A DNA stretch of 64,000 nt from Rhizobium sp. AAP43 (GCF_001296045.1 NZ_LJHS01000041.1:1-64000), one strand, 5' to 3'; numbered from the stretch's first letter, positions 26,070-36,308 are shown. Translations and numbers: made by a program. Notes: a model not told the origin generated them from the sequence alone.

Positions 26070-27187
26070 TGCAGAACGAGCTCCGCTTGCATGGCGCCGG
26101 CGGACTTGATGCCCTGAAGGATCGCGATGATGCCATCCGGCTTCACGCCGATGCTGTTCAGGCCGCTGACAAGGGTTCTCAGGTCAGGACCGTCGACGAT
26201 GGCGATCTTGTCGCCTTCCTTCTGCACGAAGATATCCGTCTGCGGCTGTACCGCCGTTTCGCCGCGCGAAAAGGGTTCGGGCTGAACAACCTGGGGCGAT
26301 TCCGTGACCTGGACGGTCAGCGTTCCGTAGCTGACGGCAACCCTGGACACCCGGACATCGGCGCCGATGACGATCGTACCGGTGCGTTCGTTGATCACCA
26401 CGCGGGCGGGCGAGTCCGTTGCCACGACCAGATTTTCCACATCGGCCATCAGCCGGGCAAGATCCGCCGTGCGCGGCTTCTGGACCACGATTTCCTGACT
26501 GTCGCGGGCTTCGGCAATCGGGCCACCGTAATTGGCAGCGGCATAGGCATTGATCGTGTCAGCGATCCTGAGCGAGGTGGTGAAGTCCGGATTGCGCAGT
26601 TGCAGGACGAGGTTGACCGCATCCTTGAACCGGGAGGGAAGCTCGCGCTCGACGATCGCGCCATTTGGCACGCGGCCCGATGTCGTGATCCCTTCCTGGA
26701 CGCTTGCAGCATCACCCTGGGCGTTGAAGCCGGAGACGACCACGGAGCCCTGGGCGACGGCGTAGATCTGGCCGTCAGCGCCGGTCAGCGAGGTCATGAC
26801 GAGCGTGCCGCCACGCAGCGAACTCGAATCGCCGAGCGAGCTGACTGTCACGTCGATACGGCTGCCGGGGCTGGCAAAGGGCGGCAGGTTCGCGGTGACC
26901 ATGACGGCCGCCACGTTCTTGGCATTCGACTGACCGCCTTGCGTGGAAATGCCGAGGTTTTGCAGCATGGCGCGCATCGACTGGTCGGTGAAAGGCGAGG
27001 ACCGCAGGCTGTCGCCGCTTCCCTGCAGGCCGACAACGAGACCATAGCCGATCAGCTGGTTATCCCGACCGGATTGCAGCGATGCGATGTCCTTGATCCG
27101 CGAATTGGCGGCGATGACGGGCTCGAGAGGCGCGATCACCAGAGAGAGCGCGCAGACTGCAAGACGCAAGAGAGCAAGCGGTTTCAT
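26066..27187 (-). CDS. flgI: Flagellar P-ring protein FlgI
   Basis: This 373-residue periplasmic protein has a signal peptide (cleavage near EPVIA) followed by the FlgI start NSRIKDIASLQSGRDNQLIG and GYGLVVGLQGSGDSL. Other marks are MVTANLPPFASPGSRIDVTV, TIVIGADVRVSRVAVSYG and the C-terminal DLRTLVSGLNSIGVKPDGII. It assembles the P-ring in the peptidoglycan layer with the help of FlgA. It overlaps flgA upstream and motE downstream by four bases each. Confidence 0.97.
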   Translation of the reverse strand: MKPLALLRLAVCALSLVIAPLEPVIAANSRIKDIASLQSGRDNQLIGYGLVVGLQGSGDSLRSSPFTDQSMRAMLQNLGISTQGGQSNAKNVAAVMVTANLPPFASPGSRIDVTVSSLGDSSSLRGGTLVMTSLTGADGQIYAVAQGSVVVSGFNAQGDAASVQEGITTSGRVPNGAIVERELPSRFKDAVNLVLQLRNPDFTTSLRIADTINAYAAANYGGPIAEARDSQEIVVQKPRTADLARLMADVENLVVATDSPARVVINERTGTIVIGADVRVSRVAVSYGTLTVQVTESPQVVQPEPFSRGETAVQPQTDIFVQKEGDKIAIVDGPDLRTLVSGLNSIGVKPDGIIAILQGIKSAGAMQAELVLQ

Positions 27188-27660
27188 TTCGCCATCACCT
27201 GTATGGAACCATCGGCCATGACCGTGCCGGTTACGACGGAGCCGGAATCGATGTTTCGGACCTTGATCAGATCGCCGACCATCGCGTCTGTGAGGGGTGT
27301 GCCGGAGGCGCTGATCAACATGTTGCCGATCGTGAAGGTCAAACGCACACTGGCGCCGCGCTTGATGGCGTAGGCTTCGCGCAGACCTGCAACCGGGATG
27401 GTGCGCCCCGGCAGAAGGGTCCGCTTGGCGACGCGGCCGACCACTTCGTCCTTGCTGCGGGCATAACCGCCAGCAAGGTTGGGATTGGTCACCGAGACGA
27501 TATCGACCTGTTCGGCGGCAATGGTTTCGCCCGGATAGATCACCTGCTTCGGGATCACGGCGGTATCGGCCGCCGCAGCCGCGACGGCACCCATTGCCAG
27601 GAATGCGGCGGCGAATTTCACCGCACGCAGCCCGTTGCGGAATGATCGGCGAAACCTCAT
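27184..27660 (-). CDS. flgA: Flagellar P-ring assembly chaperone FlgA
   Basis: This 158-residue protein has a signal peptide (hydrophobic segment near residues 12-31) and a SAF/FlgA domain: VIYPGETIAAEQVDIV, GRVAKRTLLPGRTIPV, and a C-terminal DLIKVRNIDSGSVVTGTV. It is a periplasmic chaperone for FlgI. It is shorter than E. coli FlgA (219 residues) because the N-terminal domain is reduced, which is usual in alphaproteobacteria. Confidence 0.93.
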   Translation of the reverse strand: MRFRRSFRNGLRAVKFAAAFLAMGAVAAAAADTAVIPKQVIYPGETIAAEQVDIVSVTNPNLAGGYARSKDEVVGRVAKRTLLPGRTIPVAGLREAYAIKRGASVRLTFTIGNMLISASGTPLTDAMVGDLIKVRNIDSGSVVTGTVMADGSIQVMAK

Positions 27661-27678
27661 GTTTGCCTCCAGTTGCCG

Positions 27679-28467
27679 TTACTTCAGGTTCTTACTGACG
27701 ATCTGAGCCATCTCGTCGGCGGTGGTGATGACCTTGGAATTCATCTCGTAAGCGCGCTGGGCAGAGATCATGTCGGTGATCTCTTTCACAGCGTCGACGT
27801 TGGACGCTTCCAGGTAAGACTGCTTGATGTAGCCGAAGCCGGGGTCTTCAGGGGCTGCGACGATTGCTGCACCCGAGGCGGCCGTTTCGGAGAAGAGGTT
27901 GTCACCGAGTGGCTTCAAACCGGCTTCATTGACGAAGTTTGCAATCGTCAGCTGACCCAGATCGGTGAAATCGGAATCATTGCCGATACGGGCCGAGACC
28001 TGGCCTGTGCGGCTGACGGTGACCTCGGTTGCATCGCCGGGTATGGTGATCTGCGGGGTCACGAGATAGCCGTCGATCGTCACCAACTGGCCTTCGGCAT
28101 TCATGTTGAACGCGCCGGAACGGCTGTAGAAGGTCTGACCATCCGGGGTCTGAATTTGGAAGTAGCCGCGGCCGATCAGCGACAGATCGAGCTCGTTGCC
28201 GGTCTGGACAAGCTCGCCCTGGGTGTGGATCTGACGAATGGCGGACGTCTGAACGCCGAGACCGATGTTCGCGCCTTCCGGCACGATGGCCTGGTTGGCG
28301 CGGTTCGGCACGCCCTGAGCCCGCTCGGTCTGATAGAGAAGGTCGGAGAATTCCGCACGCGCCCGCTTGAAGCCGGTGGTGTTGATATTGGCGATGTTGT
28401 TCGCAATGACCTCAAGATTGGTCTGCTGGGCATCCATACCCGTGGCTGCGATGGCGAGCGCTCTCAT
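27679..28467 (-). CDS. flgG: Distal rod protein FlgG
   Basis: This 262-residue protein matches FlgG over its length: [60 protein letters not shown] and the C-terminal [20 protein letters not shown]. It builds the distal rod. It lies 14 bp after fliE and is followed, 18 bp on, by flgA. Confidence 0.97.
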   Translation of the reverse strand: MRALAIAATGMDAQQTNLEVIANNIANINTTGFKRARAEFSDLLYQTERAQGVPNRANQAIVPEGANIGLGVQTSAIRQIHTQGELVQTGNELDLSLIGRGYFQIQTPDGQTFYSRSGAFNMNAEGQLVTIDGYLVTPQITIPGDATEVTVSRTGQVSARIGNDSDFTDLGQLTIANFVNEAGLKPLGDNLFSETAASGAAIVAAPEDPGFGYIKQSYLEASNVDAVKEITDMISAQRAYEMNSKVITTADEMAQIVSKNLK

Positions 28468-28481
28468 AGGCGATACCCCTG

Positions 28482-28820
28482 CTAAATCTGCATCTTAGTG
28501 ATTTCGAGATAGGCACTGACGATCTTGTCGCGGAAGGCAATCGCTGTTTGCAACGACTGCTCCGCCTGCATGACCGCGTCGACGACTTCGCGTGTGTTCG
28601 CCTTGCCGGTCAGTCCGTCGAACGACGCCTGTTCGCTGCGCTTCAGGCTGTTGGCCGCGTCGACCGCGACATTGCCGAGCGCCTGCATGAAGGTTTCGCC
28701 GGTCGCCGTGCCCGGCGTCGTTCCCTGCAATGTTGTGCCAGGGCTTTCGAAGAGGCTGGTCAGCGCTTCGGTCGACTTGGTCCCGGAGAGCGCGCTCAGT
28801 TTGGAAATGCTTTCAATCAT
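28482..28820 (-). CDS. fliE: Hook-basal body junction protein FliE
   Basis: This 112-residue protein has the FliE pattern: [40 protein letters not shown], and the terminal [16 protein letters not shown]. It links the MS ring to the rod. The start overlaps the flgC stop by ATGA. Confidence 0.95.
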   Translation of the reverse strand: MIESISKLSALSGTKSTEALTSLFESPGTTLQGTTPGTATGETFMQALGNVAVDAANSLKRSEQASFDGLTGKANTREVVDAVMQAEQSLQTAIAFRDKIVSAYLEITKMQI

Positions 28821-29239
28821 TGCGAGGCCTTCAGCAGGGAAATGGTCTGAGAAATCATGTCGCGGGTCTGCTTGATGGTCTGCAGATTCGCTTCGTAGGA
28901 CCGGTTGGACTCGCGCATGTCGCCCATTTCGATCAGGACGTTGACGTTCGGCATCTTGACGACGCCACGCGCATCAGCCGCGGGGTTGCCCGGGTCATAC
29001 TCATTGATGAAATCCGACTGATCGACGCCGAGTTTCTTGACCTTCACCTCTTCGGCGCCCGATACGCGATCGAGTTCGCTGCCGAAGGTGATGGTCTTCC
29101 GGCGATAGGGATCTGCACCGGGGGTGTCTCCGGTGGTGCGCGCATTCGCAATGTTTTCGGATACGATGCGCATACGGGTGGATTGGGCCTCAAGGCCACT
29201 TCCAGCGATTTTAAGGGCTGCGCTCAAAGGGTCGGTCAT
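28817..29239 (-). CDS. flgC: Proximal rod protein FlgC
   Basis: This 140-residue protein carries the FlgC signature: [48 protein letters not shown], and the C-terminal [20 protein letters not shown]. It is part of the proximal rod. It starts within the stop codon of flgB and overlaps fliE by four bases. Confidence 0.96.
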   Translation of the reverse strand: MTDPLSAALKIAGSGLEAQSTRMRIVSENIANARTTGDTPGADPYRRKTITFGSELDRVSGAEEVKVKKLGVDQSDFINEYDPGNPAADARGVVKMPNVNVLIEMGDMRESNRSYEANLQTIKQTRDMISQTISLLKASQ

Positions 29240-29634
29240 CAGCGTTTCACCGTCATCAACATCATGCGATGGAAGGAGGACATCAGCGAAGTGTTCAGCT
29301 CGTGCTGACGCTTGATCTCGCCTGTCTTGGAAAGTTCTTCGGCAATGGCGACGGAGTTGCCCGATTCCTGCAGGCCGATCTCATCATTCAGTTCGGATTC
29401 TTCGATGCCGATGTTCTGATCGCTGAGGTCGTTCGAGGCCATGTGACCCGGCTGGGTCACCGCCATGCCCTGCACCATGGCCGTCCGATCCAAGACCGCG
29501 CTGAAGGGCGTGACGTCCTTGGCGAGGAATTTCGGCGTGTTGACATTGGCAATGTTGGTCGCGACCACCTGCTGGCGGGCCGAGAGCCACGCTGCCTGTC
29601 GCGATGCCAGATCGAACAACTGGATGGGGTTCAT
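29239..29634 (-). CDS. flgB: Proximal rod protein FlgB
   Basis: This 131-residue rod protein has an N-terminal [20 protein letters not shown] followed by [19 protein letters not shown], and a C-terminal [18 protein letters not shown]. It is the most proximal rod subunit after FliE. It is the first of the flgB-flgC-fliE-flgG cluster, 71 bp after the membrane protein gene upstream. Confidence 0.95.
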   Translation of the reverse strand: MNPIQLFDLASRQAAWLSARQQVVATNIANVNTPKFLAKDVTPFSAVLDRTAMVQGMAVTQPGHMASNDLSDQNIGIEESELNDEIGLQESGNSVAIAEELSKTGEIKRQHELNTSLMSSFHRMMLMTVKR

Positions 29635-29705
29635 GGCGATACTCCGTCTAATACAATGCGGAGCCTAGGCCAGTAATCTTGCGTGGGACTTGCCCAGTTT
29701 GCCTT

Positions 29706-30266
29706 TTACTGATTTTCGTAGATTGCGCCGGTAGAGGTGACAATCACCCACTTGCCATCGCGCTGCTCCAGCGTGGCAACACGGCTTTCATCCGGCAGTA
29801 TCGAACCAACCCGAACCAGGTACATGCCGTCTGTATCCTCAATCAGCGCACGACCATTGGCGACATGCAGAAGGCGGAACCCCTTCTGACCCGGGAACGG
29901 CTGGGACAGCTCCTTTTCAGGCCCGACGGCCTGCTCGCGACCCAGTGTCGGAACCGTAGCGGTAATGATCTGGTCGACAGGCGCCTCGGGCGGCGTGCCA
30001 CTATCATCCTTGTCAACAAGCGCCAGGGGAGACACGCTGAACACATTACGCCCGGGTCCTTCGGGAAGGTCGCGCGTGCTGGCCCATTCGGCAGGACGTA
30101 TGCCAAATTTCTCGGAATTGAAAAAGACGTACCAAGGAAACATCGCGGCGGCAAAGGCCATGGCGACGCCTGTCAGACCAAGCAGACGGTCAATCGTCGG
30201 AACGCGGCGAGATTCACGCGTCGACTTGATTGGCATCACGGGTTCATCGGCATCGAAATCGGTCAT
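29706..30266 (-). CDS. Conserved flagellar-cluster membrane protein, function unknown
   Basis: This 186-residue protein has a charged cytoplasmic N-terminus, one transmembrane helix (LLGLTGVAMAFAAAMFPWYVFF, about residues 28-49), and a periplasmic part that ends in a compact beta-rich segment (FRLLHVANGRALIEDTDGMY, LVRVGSILPDESRVATLEQR, WVIVTSTGAIY). A gene of this kind is found between fliI and flgB in rhizobia. I do not recognise a characterised family. The position between the export ATPase and rod genes and the two-base spacing to fliI suggest a basal-body assembly role. Confidence 0.8.
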   Translation of the reverse strand: MTDFDADEPVMPIKSTRESRRVPTIDRLLGLTGVAMAFAAAMFPWYVFFNSEKFGIRPAEWASTRDLPEGPGRNVFSVSPLALVDKDDSGTPPEAPVDQIITATVPTLGREQAVGPEKELSQPFPGQKGFRLLHVANGRALIEDTDGMYLVRVGSILPDESRVATLEQRDGKWVIVTSTGAIYENQ

Positions 30267-30268
30267 GA

Positions 30269-31660
30269 TCAGCCCCTTTGTCTCATACCGGCGCCGCCCG
30301 CCGCCGCCTTCAAGGCGTTGGCGAGATCGGCATAGGCGTCGGCTGCCGGCTTGTCGCCGGGTGTCTGTTTCAGAATTTCATAGATCACCGGGACCTGCTT
30401 GATCGCCATATCGAGATCCGGATCGCTGCCGTTTCGGTAACCACCGATCAGGCGCAGGTCGCGTGTTTCCTCGAAACGGTGAATGAGTGCCTTCAGGCGG
30501 GAAACCAGCTTCTCTTGTTCGCCCGTCCAGGCTTTGCGGGCCAGACGCGAAATCGAGGTCAGCGGATTGATCGGCGGATAGCGGCCCTCATCCGCCAACG
30601 AGCGGTCGAGGACGATGTGACCATCAAGGATACCACGGGTCGAGTCGGCAATCGGGTCGTTGTGGTTGTCGCCGTCGACGAGGATCGAGATGATCGCCGT
30701 AATCGTGCCCGCCCCCTCGGCCCCCGGCCCTGCCCGCTCAAGAAGGCGCGGCAGCTCGGTAAAGACGGAGGCCGGATATCCGCGGGCGATTGGCGGCTCG
30801 CCGGCAGCCGTCGCGACCTCGCGGATGGCATGGGCAAATCGGGTGACGCTATCGACGATGAACAGGACGTTCTCGCCGCGATCGCGGAAATGCTCAGCGA
30901 TGGTCATGGCCGTCAGCGGCGCCATCTTGCGCAGCATCGGGCTTTCGTCGCTGGTGGCCACGACCGCGATCGATTTCGCCATGTTGTCACCAAGCGTATC
31001 TTCGATGAATTCACGCACTTCGCGGCCACGTTCGCCGACGAGTGCAATCACGACCTTGTCGAAGGCATCCGCCCGCGCGAGCATGGACAGCAGGGTCGAT
31101 TTGCCGACGCCAGAGCCTGCAAAGATGCCGAGGCGCTGGCCCAGGCAGAGCGGAGAGAAGATATCGATCGCACGAACGCCCGTCTTGAAACCGGTGTCGA
31201 CACGGCTGCGCGTCATCGACGGAGGTGCGGTCGTGGAGATCGGCCTGCGTTCGGTACCGGGCACAAGAGCCGGCCCTTGGTCGATCGGGTCGCCGAGTGC
31301 ATTGATGGTGCGGCCGCACCAGCTTTCGTCGGGTGCGACGCGGAAAGCGCCCTTGCGGATGACCACATCATGAATGCCGATCGGCTCACCCGGCTCGATC
31401 GGGCAGACATAGCAGACATCCGGTTCAACGCGAACGACCTCGCCGAGGTGAATGCCCGTGGCCGACCGATGAGCGACGAATTCACCGAGGCGCACATGCT
31501 TCGACAGGCCGGCGACGGTATAATGGCCCGCTGCAATCGTGCGGACATGGCCACCCTCTGCCACCGCGTGTTCCGGACGCGCATAGCGTTCCGCAAGCCC
31601 TGCCACCTGGAGGAGCTGGGCTGCGATCGGAAAGTCACCGGCGGCTGGGTCCGTTGTCAT
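30269..31660 (-). CDS. fliI: Flagellar export ATPase FliI
   Basis: This is a 463-residue F1-beta-like ATPase. The Walker A motif AGSGVGKST lies at residues 181-189; a Walker B-like strand (NVLFIVDSVTRFAHAIREV) and the family region GRTINALGDPIDQGP are present. It energises export at the base of the flagellum. ATG 31660 is preferred over an in-frame TTG one codon earlier. It lies 13 bp after flgF and two bases before the membrane protein gene. fliH and fliJ are not adjacent; candidates for both are elsewhere in the window. Confidence 0.97.
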   Translation of the reverse strand: MTTDPAAGDFPIAAQLLQVAGLAERYARPEHAVAEGGHVRTIAAGHYTVAGLSKHVRLGEFVAHRSATGIHLGEVVRVEPDVCYVCPIEPGEPIGIHDVVIRKGAFRVAPDESWCGRTINALGDPIDQGPALVPGTERRPISTTAPPSMTRSRVDTGFKTGVRAIDIFSPLCLGQRLGIFAGSGVGKSTLLSMLARADAFDKVVIALVGERGREVREFIEDTLGDNMAKSIAVVATSDESPMLRKMAPLTAMTIAEHFRDRGENVLFIVDSVTRFAHAIREVATAAGEPPIARGYPASVFTELPRLLERAGPGAEGAGTITAIISILVDGDNHNDPIADSTRGILDGHIVLDRSLADEGRYPPINPLTSISRLARKAWTGEQEKLVSRLKALIHRFEETRDLRLIGGYRNGSDPDLDMAIKQVPVIYEILKQTPGDKPAADAYADLANALKAAAGGAGMRQRG

Positions 31661-31673
31661 CAAGTTTCAGGCC

Positions 31674-32408
31674 TTATGTTCCACCGCCAAGGACCTTAAT
31701 GGCCTCGCTCAACGAACTCTCGCTGTCACGGATCATCGCGCTGACACTTTCGAAGGCGCGATTGACCTGGATGAGCTGCGTCATCTGGCTGATGCCGCTG
31801 ACATTGGAATTTTCGACATAACCCTGCATGACGGAAATCTCGGGATTGTCGGCGACCGGCTGCGGCGGGTCGACTGTGGTTACGCCGCTGTTTTCATAGC
31901 GCACGAAACCGTTGCGCACGTCAGCGGTAAAGACGCCGAGCGTTGCGACCACGCGTCCGTCCTGCATGATGCGGCCATCCGCGCCGACTTCTGGCGGGCC
32001 TCCATTGCGGTTTAGCTGGATTGCGCCACCGCCAGAATCGAGAACCGGATAACCGCGTACGGAGACGAGGTTGCCCTGCTCCGTCATCGTGAAGCGACCG
32101 TCGCGGGTCAGAACCTGTCCAACCGGCGTATCGATAGCGAACCAGGCATCGCCCTTCACCGCGAAATCGAGCGGATTGCCGGTTTCGGCAAGTTCACCAT
32201 TCTTGGTCGAAAGATAGTCATTGCCTTGGCTGACGAAGGCGACCTTGGCGTTCAGTTCATTGCCGGTCCGGCTGAGCATCTCGTCGAACTTCACCTCCGT
32301 GCCACGAAAGCCAACAGTGTTCACGTTGGCCATGTTGTCGGCGATGGTGGTCAGTCGGCGCTCAAGCGCCATCTGGGACGACAAGGCTACATAAATTCCG
32401 GATTGCAC
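31674..32408 (-). CDS. flgF: Proximal rod protein FlgF
   Basis: This 244-residue rod protein starts at GTG 32408 (QSGIYVALSSQMALERRLTT) with GGAGG nine bases upstream. Marks are IADNMANVNTVGFRGTEVKF, FAVKGDAWFAIDTPVGQVLT and the C-terminal MTQLIQVNRAFESVSAMIRD. It heads a long minus-strand operon and faces motA across a 225 bp divergent promoter region. Confidence 0.95.
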   Translation of the reverse strand: MQSGIYVALSSQMALERRLTTIADNMANVNTVGFRGTEVKFDEMLSRTGNELNAKVAFVSQGNDYLSTKNGELAETGNPLDFAVKGDAWFAIDTPVGQVLTRDGRFTMTEQGNLVSVRGYPVLDSGGGAIQLNRNGGPPEVGADGRIMQDGRVVATLGVFTADVRNGFVRYENSGVTTVDPPQPVADNPEISVMQGYVENSNVSGISQMTQLIQVNRAFESVSAMIRDSESSLSEAIKVLGGGT

Positions 32409-32633
32409 TGAATCTGCCTCCGCACGTGATGAATTTCAGCAAATCATTATCCAAGGCGGAATATCCTGCCCTGACATGGCTCGTTCTTGCGGCAAAAGCC
32501 TTGCGCGAACCTGTCGGCCACGTTCTCTTCGAAATGGCTGGGTCGGTCTTGTAGCCGCGTCCCCGTGGATCAGCCTCACGCAAGGCACGAGCCGTATCGC
32601 TCAGGCTGCGAAGTAACGTTCAGGTGCGGGCAA

Positions 32634-33512
32634 ATGAATATCATCATCGGATTTGTGATCACTGTCGGCTGCGTGATCGGCGGCTACATGGCGATGGGCG
32701 GGCATGTCGACGTGCTCTTTCAGCCTTTCGAGCTGGTGATCATCGGCGGCGCCGGCGTCGGGGGCTTCATCATGGCCAACCCGATGAAGGTGGTGAAGGA
32801 TACAGGCAAGGCGCTGGGCGAGGCCTTCAAGTACAAGGTACCGAAGGAGCGCGACTATCTCGACGTTCTCGGTGTTCTCTATTCTCTGATGCGTGACCTG
32901 CGCACCAAGTCACGCAACGAGATCGAAGCCCATATCGACAATCCCGAAGAGTCATCCATCTTCACCGCAGCGCCGAACCTGCTGAAGAACAAGGAACTGA
33001 CATCCTTCATTTGCGACTATGTCCGCCTGATCATTATCGGCAATGCCCGCAGCCATGAGATCGAAGCGTTGATGGACGAAGAAATCGACACCATCCACTA
33101 CGACAAGATGAAGCCCTACCACGCCATGACCGCCATGGGTGACAGCTTCCCGGCGATCGGTATCGTCGCGGCGGTTCTCGGCGTTATCAAGGCGATGGGC
33201 AAGATCAACGAGTCGCCGGAAGTGCTCGGCGGCCTGATCGGCGCCGCACTGGTCGGTACCATGCTCGGCATCTTCCTGTCCTACTGCCTCTGCAATCCGC
33301 TGATCGCGCAGATCAAGGGCGTTCGGACCAAGCAGCACCGCCTCTACATCATCGTGAAGCAGACGCTGCTGGCCTACATGAACGGCTCGGTTCCGCAGGT
33401 GGCACTCGAATATGGCCGCAAGACCATCTCCTCGCATGAACGTCCGTCGATCGACGCCGTCGAGCAGGAAATGATGAACCCGGGCGGCGGCGGTGAAAGC
33501 AAGGCGGCTTGA
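32634..33512 (+). CDS. motA: Stator proton-channel protein MotA
   Basis: This is a 292-residue protein from ATG 32634 ([19 protein letters not shown]). A longer in-frame reading from 32487 has no family support. It has four transmembrane helices, [16 protein letters not shown] near residue 40, a large cytoplasmic loop, and a TM3/TM4 pair ([36 protein letters not shown]). It is the proton-channel subunit with MotB. In this cluster motA is separate from motB and instead leads fliM-fliN-fliG. Confidence 0.96.
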   Translation: MNIIIGFVITVGCVIGGYMAMGGHVDVLFQPFELVIIGGAGVGGFIMANPMKVVKDTGKALGEAFKYKVPKERDYLDVLGVLYSLMRDLRTKSRNEIEAHIDNPEESSIFTAAPNLLKNKELTSFICDYVRLIIIGNARSHEIEALMDEEIDTIHYDKMKPYHAMTAMGDSFPAIGIVAAVLGVIKAMGKINESPEVLGGLIGAALVGTMLGIFLSYCLCNPLIAQIKGVRTKQHRLYIIVKQTLLAYMNGSVPQVALEYGRKTISSHERPSIDAVEQEMMNPGGGGESKAA

Positions 33513-33514
33513 TC

Positions 33515-34465
33515 ATGAGTGAAGCAATCACGTCCGAAACGGTACCGACCATAGACAAGTCACTTCTCGCTCGTCTCACGGGTGGTCTTGGCGACACAAA
33601 GACATTGCAGCGGATCTGCGCCGACTTCGGTCAGCTCTACACGGAATTCCTGCCCGACGTCGTTCACAGCGAAACCGGCATGGTGATCCAGGTTCACTAT
33701 AACGGCTATGACAGCGGCATGATGACCGACCTGATCGCCGAACTCGGAGACAATGTCGTGCTGGCCGATGGCCAGTTGCGCAACTGGTCGCCCAATTTCG
33801 TCCTGGCATCCGGCAATGGTTTTGTCATCACCCTGATGGAAAACCTTCTCGGCGCGCTACCGGAAACCATCACCGAACCGATCGAGCGTCCCCTGTCGCA
33901 GATCGAGCTCGATCTTTCGGTCATGGTCTTCGACAAGATCGCCAATGTGCTGCGCAGCGGCGTCAATGCCGCGGGCGGTTTCGAACCACTTCTGGAAAAG
34001 CCGCATAATGCCGAGGACCGACCCAAGCTCGATGAGGACCATGTCGATGAATATGCCGTCACCATCAAGATGGGCATCACGCTCGGCCCGGTAACGTCGG
34101 AGTTCTACCTCGTCATCCCGCAGAGGGCTCTCCTGAAGACCGTCGTAACCCTGCCGAAATCGGCCGGACAGGGCGGTCGTGGCCGCAAGGAATGGCAGGA
34201 ACAGATAGCCGAGCAGGTGCGCCGTTCACAGGTCACGCTTGAAGCCCGCATTCGGCTGGAATCGCTGACACTCGATACCATCTCGCGGCTGATGGCCGGC
34301 GACGTCATCCCGTTCCGCGACAAGGCCGACGTGATGGTGGACGTCAGCGCCAACGGCAAGGACCTTTATCGTTGTGAATTTGGTCGCGCGGGCGATCGCT
34401 ACACGGTCAGGGTCAAGGACAATGTCAGCAGCGAAGACGACATCCTCAGGCATTTGATGACGTAA
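33515..34465 (+). CDS. fliM: Flagellar switch protein FliM
   Basis: This 316-residue protein has a short N-terminal segment (SEAITSETVPTIDKSLLARL) in place of the classical CheY-binding peptide, a CheC-like middle domain and a C-terminal SpoA domain (ARIRLESLTLDTISRLMAGD, VIPFRDKADVMVDVSANGKD). It is more divergent than enterobacterial FliM, as is usual in rhizobia. ATG 33515 lies two bases after the motA stop; a TTG overlapping that stop is possible but less likely. It binds phospho-CheY2 and joins FliG and FliN in the C-ring. Confidence 0.9.
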   Translation: MSEAITSETVPTIDKSLLARLTGGLGDTKTLQRICADFGQLYTEFLPDVVHSETGMVIQVHYNGYDSGMMTDLIAELGDNVVLADGQLRNWSPNFVLASGNGFVITLMENLLGALPETITEPIERPLSQIELDLSVMVFDKIANVLRSGVNAAGGFEPLLEKPHNAEDRPKLDEDHVDEYAVTIKMGITLGPVTSEFYLVIPQRALLKTVVTLPKSAGQGGRGRKEWQEQIAEQVRRSQVTLEARIRLESLTLDTISRLMAGDVIPFRDKADVMVDVSANGKDLYRCEFGRAGDRYTVRVKDNVSSEDDILRHLMT

Positions 34466-34525
34466 GCATTTGCCGAGGCGGGTCCACGGCAGTTTGACGC
34501 AAGTTTAAACAGGAATAATCACTCC

Positions 34526-35176
34526 ATGGCTACGAAAAAGACCCCACAGACGGATGATGCGTTCGCAATGCCGGGCGCCAGCGACAGCGATTTCGATCAG
34601 GCCGTCGACGATCTCCGTGGTGTGCTGAAAGCCGATGCAGACGGTGGGCTGCCGGATATCGGTTCGGACTTCGGCACCGGTTTCGGCGGACTCGATGACA
34701 GCGCCTCGGACCCGCTCGCCGCGTTCGAATCGGATTTTGGCGGAAGCGCTGCGGCGCCCGCCGGTGATTTCGGCAGCGACGATTTCGGCGGCGGTGATTT
34801 TGGCGGAGGCGCCCTGGGCGGCGCTGGCGATTTCGGCGGCGGTGATCTTGGCGGCGACCTGGGCGGCGGCATGGATTTCGGCGGCGGCGCCAGCACGCAG
34901 CAGGCGCCGGGAAGCGGACTGACGGCCAATCTCGACCTGATCATGGACATTCCGATCGAGGTCCAGATCGTGCTCGGATCAAGCCGAATGCAGGTTTCGG
35001 GCCTGATGAGCCTTGAGGAAGGCGCGATCATCGCGCTCGACAAGAGGATCGGCGAGCCCGTCGAGATCATGGTCAATGGCCGGCGCATCGCGCGCGGCGA
35101 GATCACGGTTCTCGAAAACGACGATACCCGATTTGGCGTCAAACTGATTGAAGTGATGGCGACGAAGACATCCTGA
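34526..35176 (+). CDS. fliN: Flagellar switch protein FliN with Gly/Asp/Phe-rich repeat region
   Basis: This 216-residue protein has a normal FliN/SpoA domain at about residues 135-210 ([40 protein letters not shown]). The N-terminal 130 residues are unusual: an acidic stretch leads into a low-complexity run of [10 protein letters not shown] and DLGGD units at about residues 75-125. E. coli FliN is 137 residues. The repeat is probably a flexible linker. The gene lies 60 bp after fliM and 28 bp before fliG. Confidence 0.93.
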   Translation: MATKKTPQTDDAFAMPGASDSDFDQAVDDLRGVLKADADGGLPDIGSDFGTGFGGLDDSASDPLAAFESDFGGSAAAPAGDFGSDDFGGGDFGGGALGGAGDFGGGDLGGDLGGGMDFGGGASTQQAPGSGLTANLDLIMDIPIEVQIVLGSSRMQVSGLMSLEEGAIIALDKRIGEPVEIMVNGRRIARGEITVLENDDTRFGVKLIEVMATKTS

Positions 35177-35204
35177 CCCATGAAGGGCCAGAGAGGAAAA
35201 GACC

Positions 35205-36242
35205 ATGATGGACTTTGAAGATTTCGGCGGTGCACTCAGCGGCAAACCACTTTCCCAGGCAGACAAGGCGGCCGCCGTGCTGCTGGCCATGGGAAAGGGG
35301 GTCGCTGGAAAGCTGCTCAAATATTTCACCCAGGCCGAATTGCAAATGATCATCGCGTCGGCCCAGACGCTCCGGACGATCCCGCCGGACGAACTGACAG
35401 GCCTGGTGAACGAGTTCGAGGACCTGTTCACCGAAGGCGCGGGCCTGATGGACAATGCACGCGCCATCGAAGCCATTCTCGAAGAAGGCCTGACCCCGGA
35501 AGAAGTGGACGGCCTGCTTGGCCGCCGCACGGCTTTCCAGGCCTATGAAGCCTCCATCTGGGACCGTCTGCAGGACGCTGATCCGGATTTCATTGCCAAA
35601 TTCCTCACGCGCGAGCATCCCCAGACGGTCGCCTATATTCTGTCGATGCTGCCGTCGACCTTCGGCGCGAAGGTTCTCCTGAAGCTGCCGGAAAGCCGGC
35701 GCGCCGACATCATGAACCGCACCGTCAACCTGAAGAATGTCAGCCCCAAGGCCGCGCAAATCATTGAGAACCGGGTTCACGACCTGATTTCCGAAATCGA
35801 CGCCGAGCGCAACTCCACCGGTTCGGCGAAGGTTGCCGAACTGATGAACGAGCTCGACAAACCCCAGGTCGACACCCTGCTGCAGTCGCTCGAATCGATC
35901 AGCAAGGAATCGGTCAACAAGGTTCGCCCGAAGATCTTCCTCTTCGAAGACCTGCTCGCCATGCCGCAGCGCAGCCGCGTCATGCTGCTCAACGACATCG
36001 CAGGCGACATCCTCACCATGGCGCTTCGCGGTGCCAACCCGGAAATCAAGGAAATCGTGCTTTCCTCGATCAGCCCGCGTTCGCGCCGCATGATCGAATC
36101 GGACCTTCAGGCCGGCACGGCCGGAATCAATCCGCGCGAGATCGCGATCGCCCGGCGCGCCGTGGCCCAGGAAGCCATCCGGCTTGCCAATGCCGGCCAG
36201 ATCCAGCTCAAGGAAACCGAAGGCGAGAATCAGGCGGCCTGA
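35205..36242 (+). CDS. fliG: Flagellar motor switch protein FliG
   Basis: This 345-residue protein has the three FliG regions: the N-terminal FliF-binding part (LSQADKAAAVLLAMGKGVAG), the middle domain with the EHPQTVAYILSMLPS motif near residue 140, and the C-terminal torque-generating domain (PKIFLFEDLLAMPQRSRVML). It converts stator force into rotor torque. An RBS (GAGAGGAAAAG) precedes ATG 35205. It is the last gene before a hairpin and flhB. Confidence 0.96.
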   Translation: MMDFEDFGGALSGKPLSQADKAAAVLLAMGKGVAGKLLKYFTQAELQMIIASAQTLRTIPPDELTGLVNEFEDLFTEGAGLMDNARAIEAILEEGLTPEEVDGLLGRRTAFQAYEASIWDRLQDADPDFIAKFLTREHPQTVAYILSMLPSTFGAKVLLKLPESRRADIMNRTVNLKNVSPKAAQIIENRVHDLISEIDAERNSTGSAKVAELMNELDKPQVDTLLQSLESISKESVNKVRPKIFLFEDLLAMPQRSRVMLLNDIAGDILTMALRGANPEIKEIVLSSISPRSRRMIESDLQAGTAGINPREIAIARRAVAQEAIRLANAGQIQLKETEGENQAA

Positions 36243-36275
36243 GACGCCGGGTCTGTTGAAAACACCACCTCTCGA

Positions 36276-36308
36276 ACGCCCGCCGATTGAACCCCGATCG
36301 GCGGGCGT
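36276..36308 (+). terminator. Stable hairpin between fliG and flhB
   Basis: Twelve-base perfect stem ACGCCCGCCGAT / ATCGGCGGGCGT with a nine-base loop. There is no T-run after it, so it may only dampen read-through from fliG into flhB or protect the upstream mRNA end. Confidence 0.45.
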
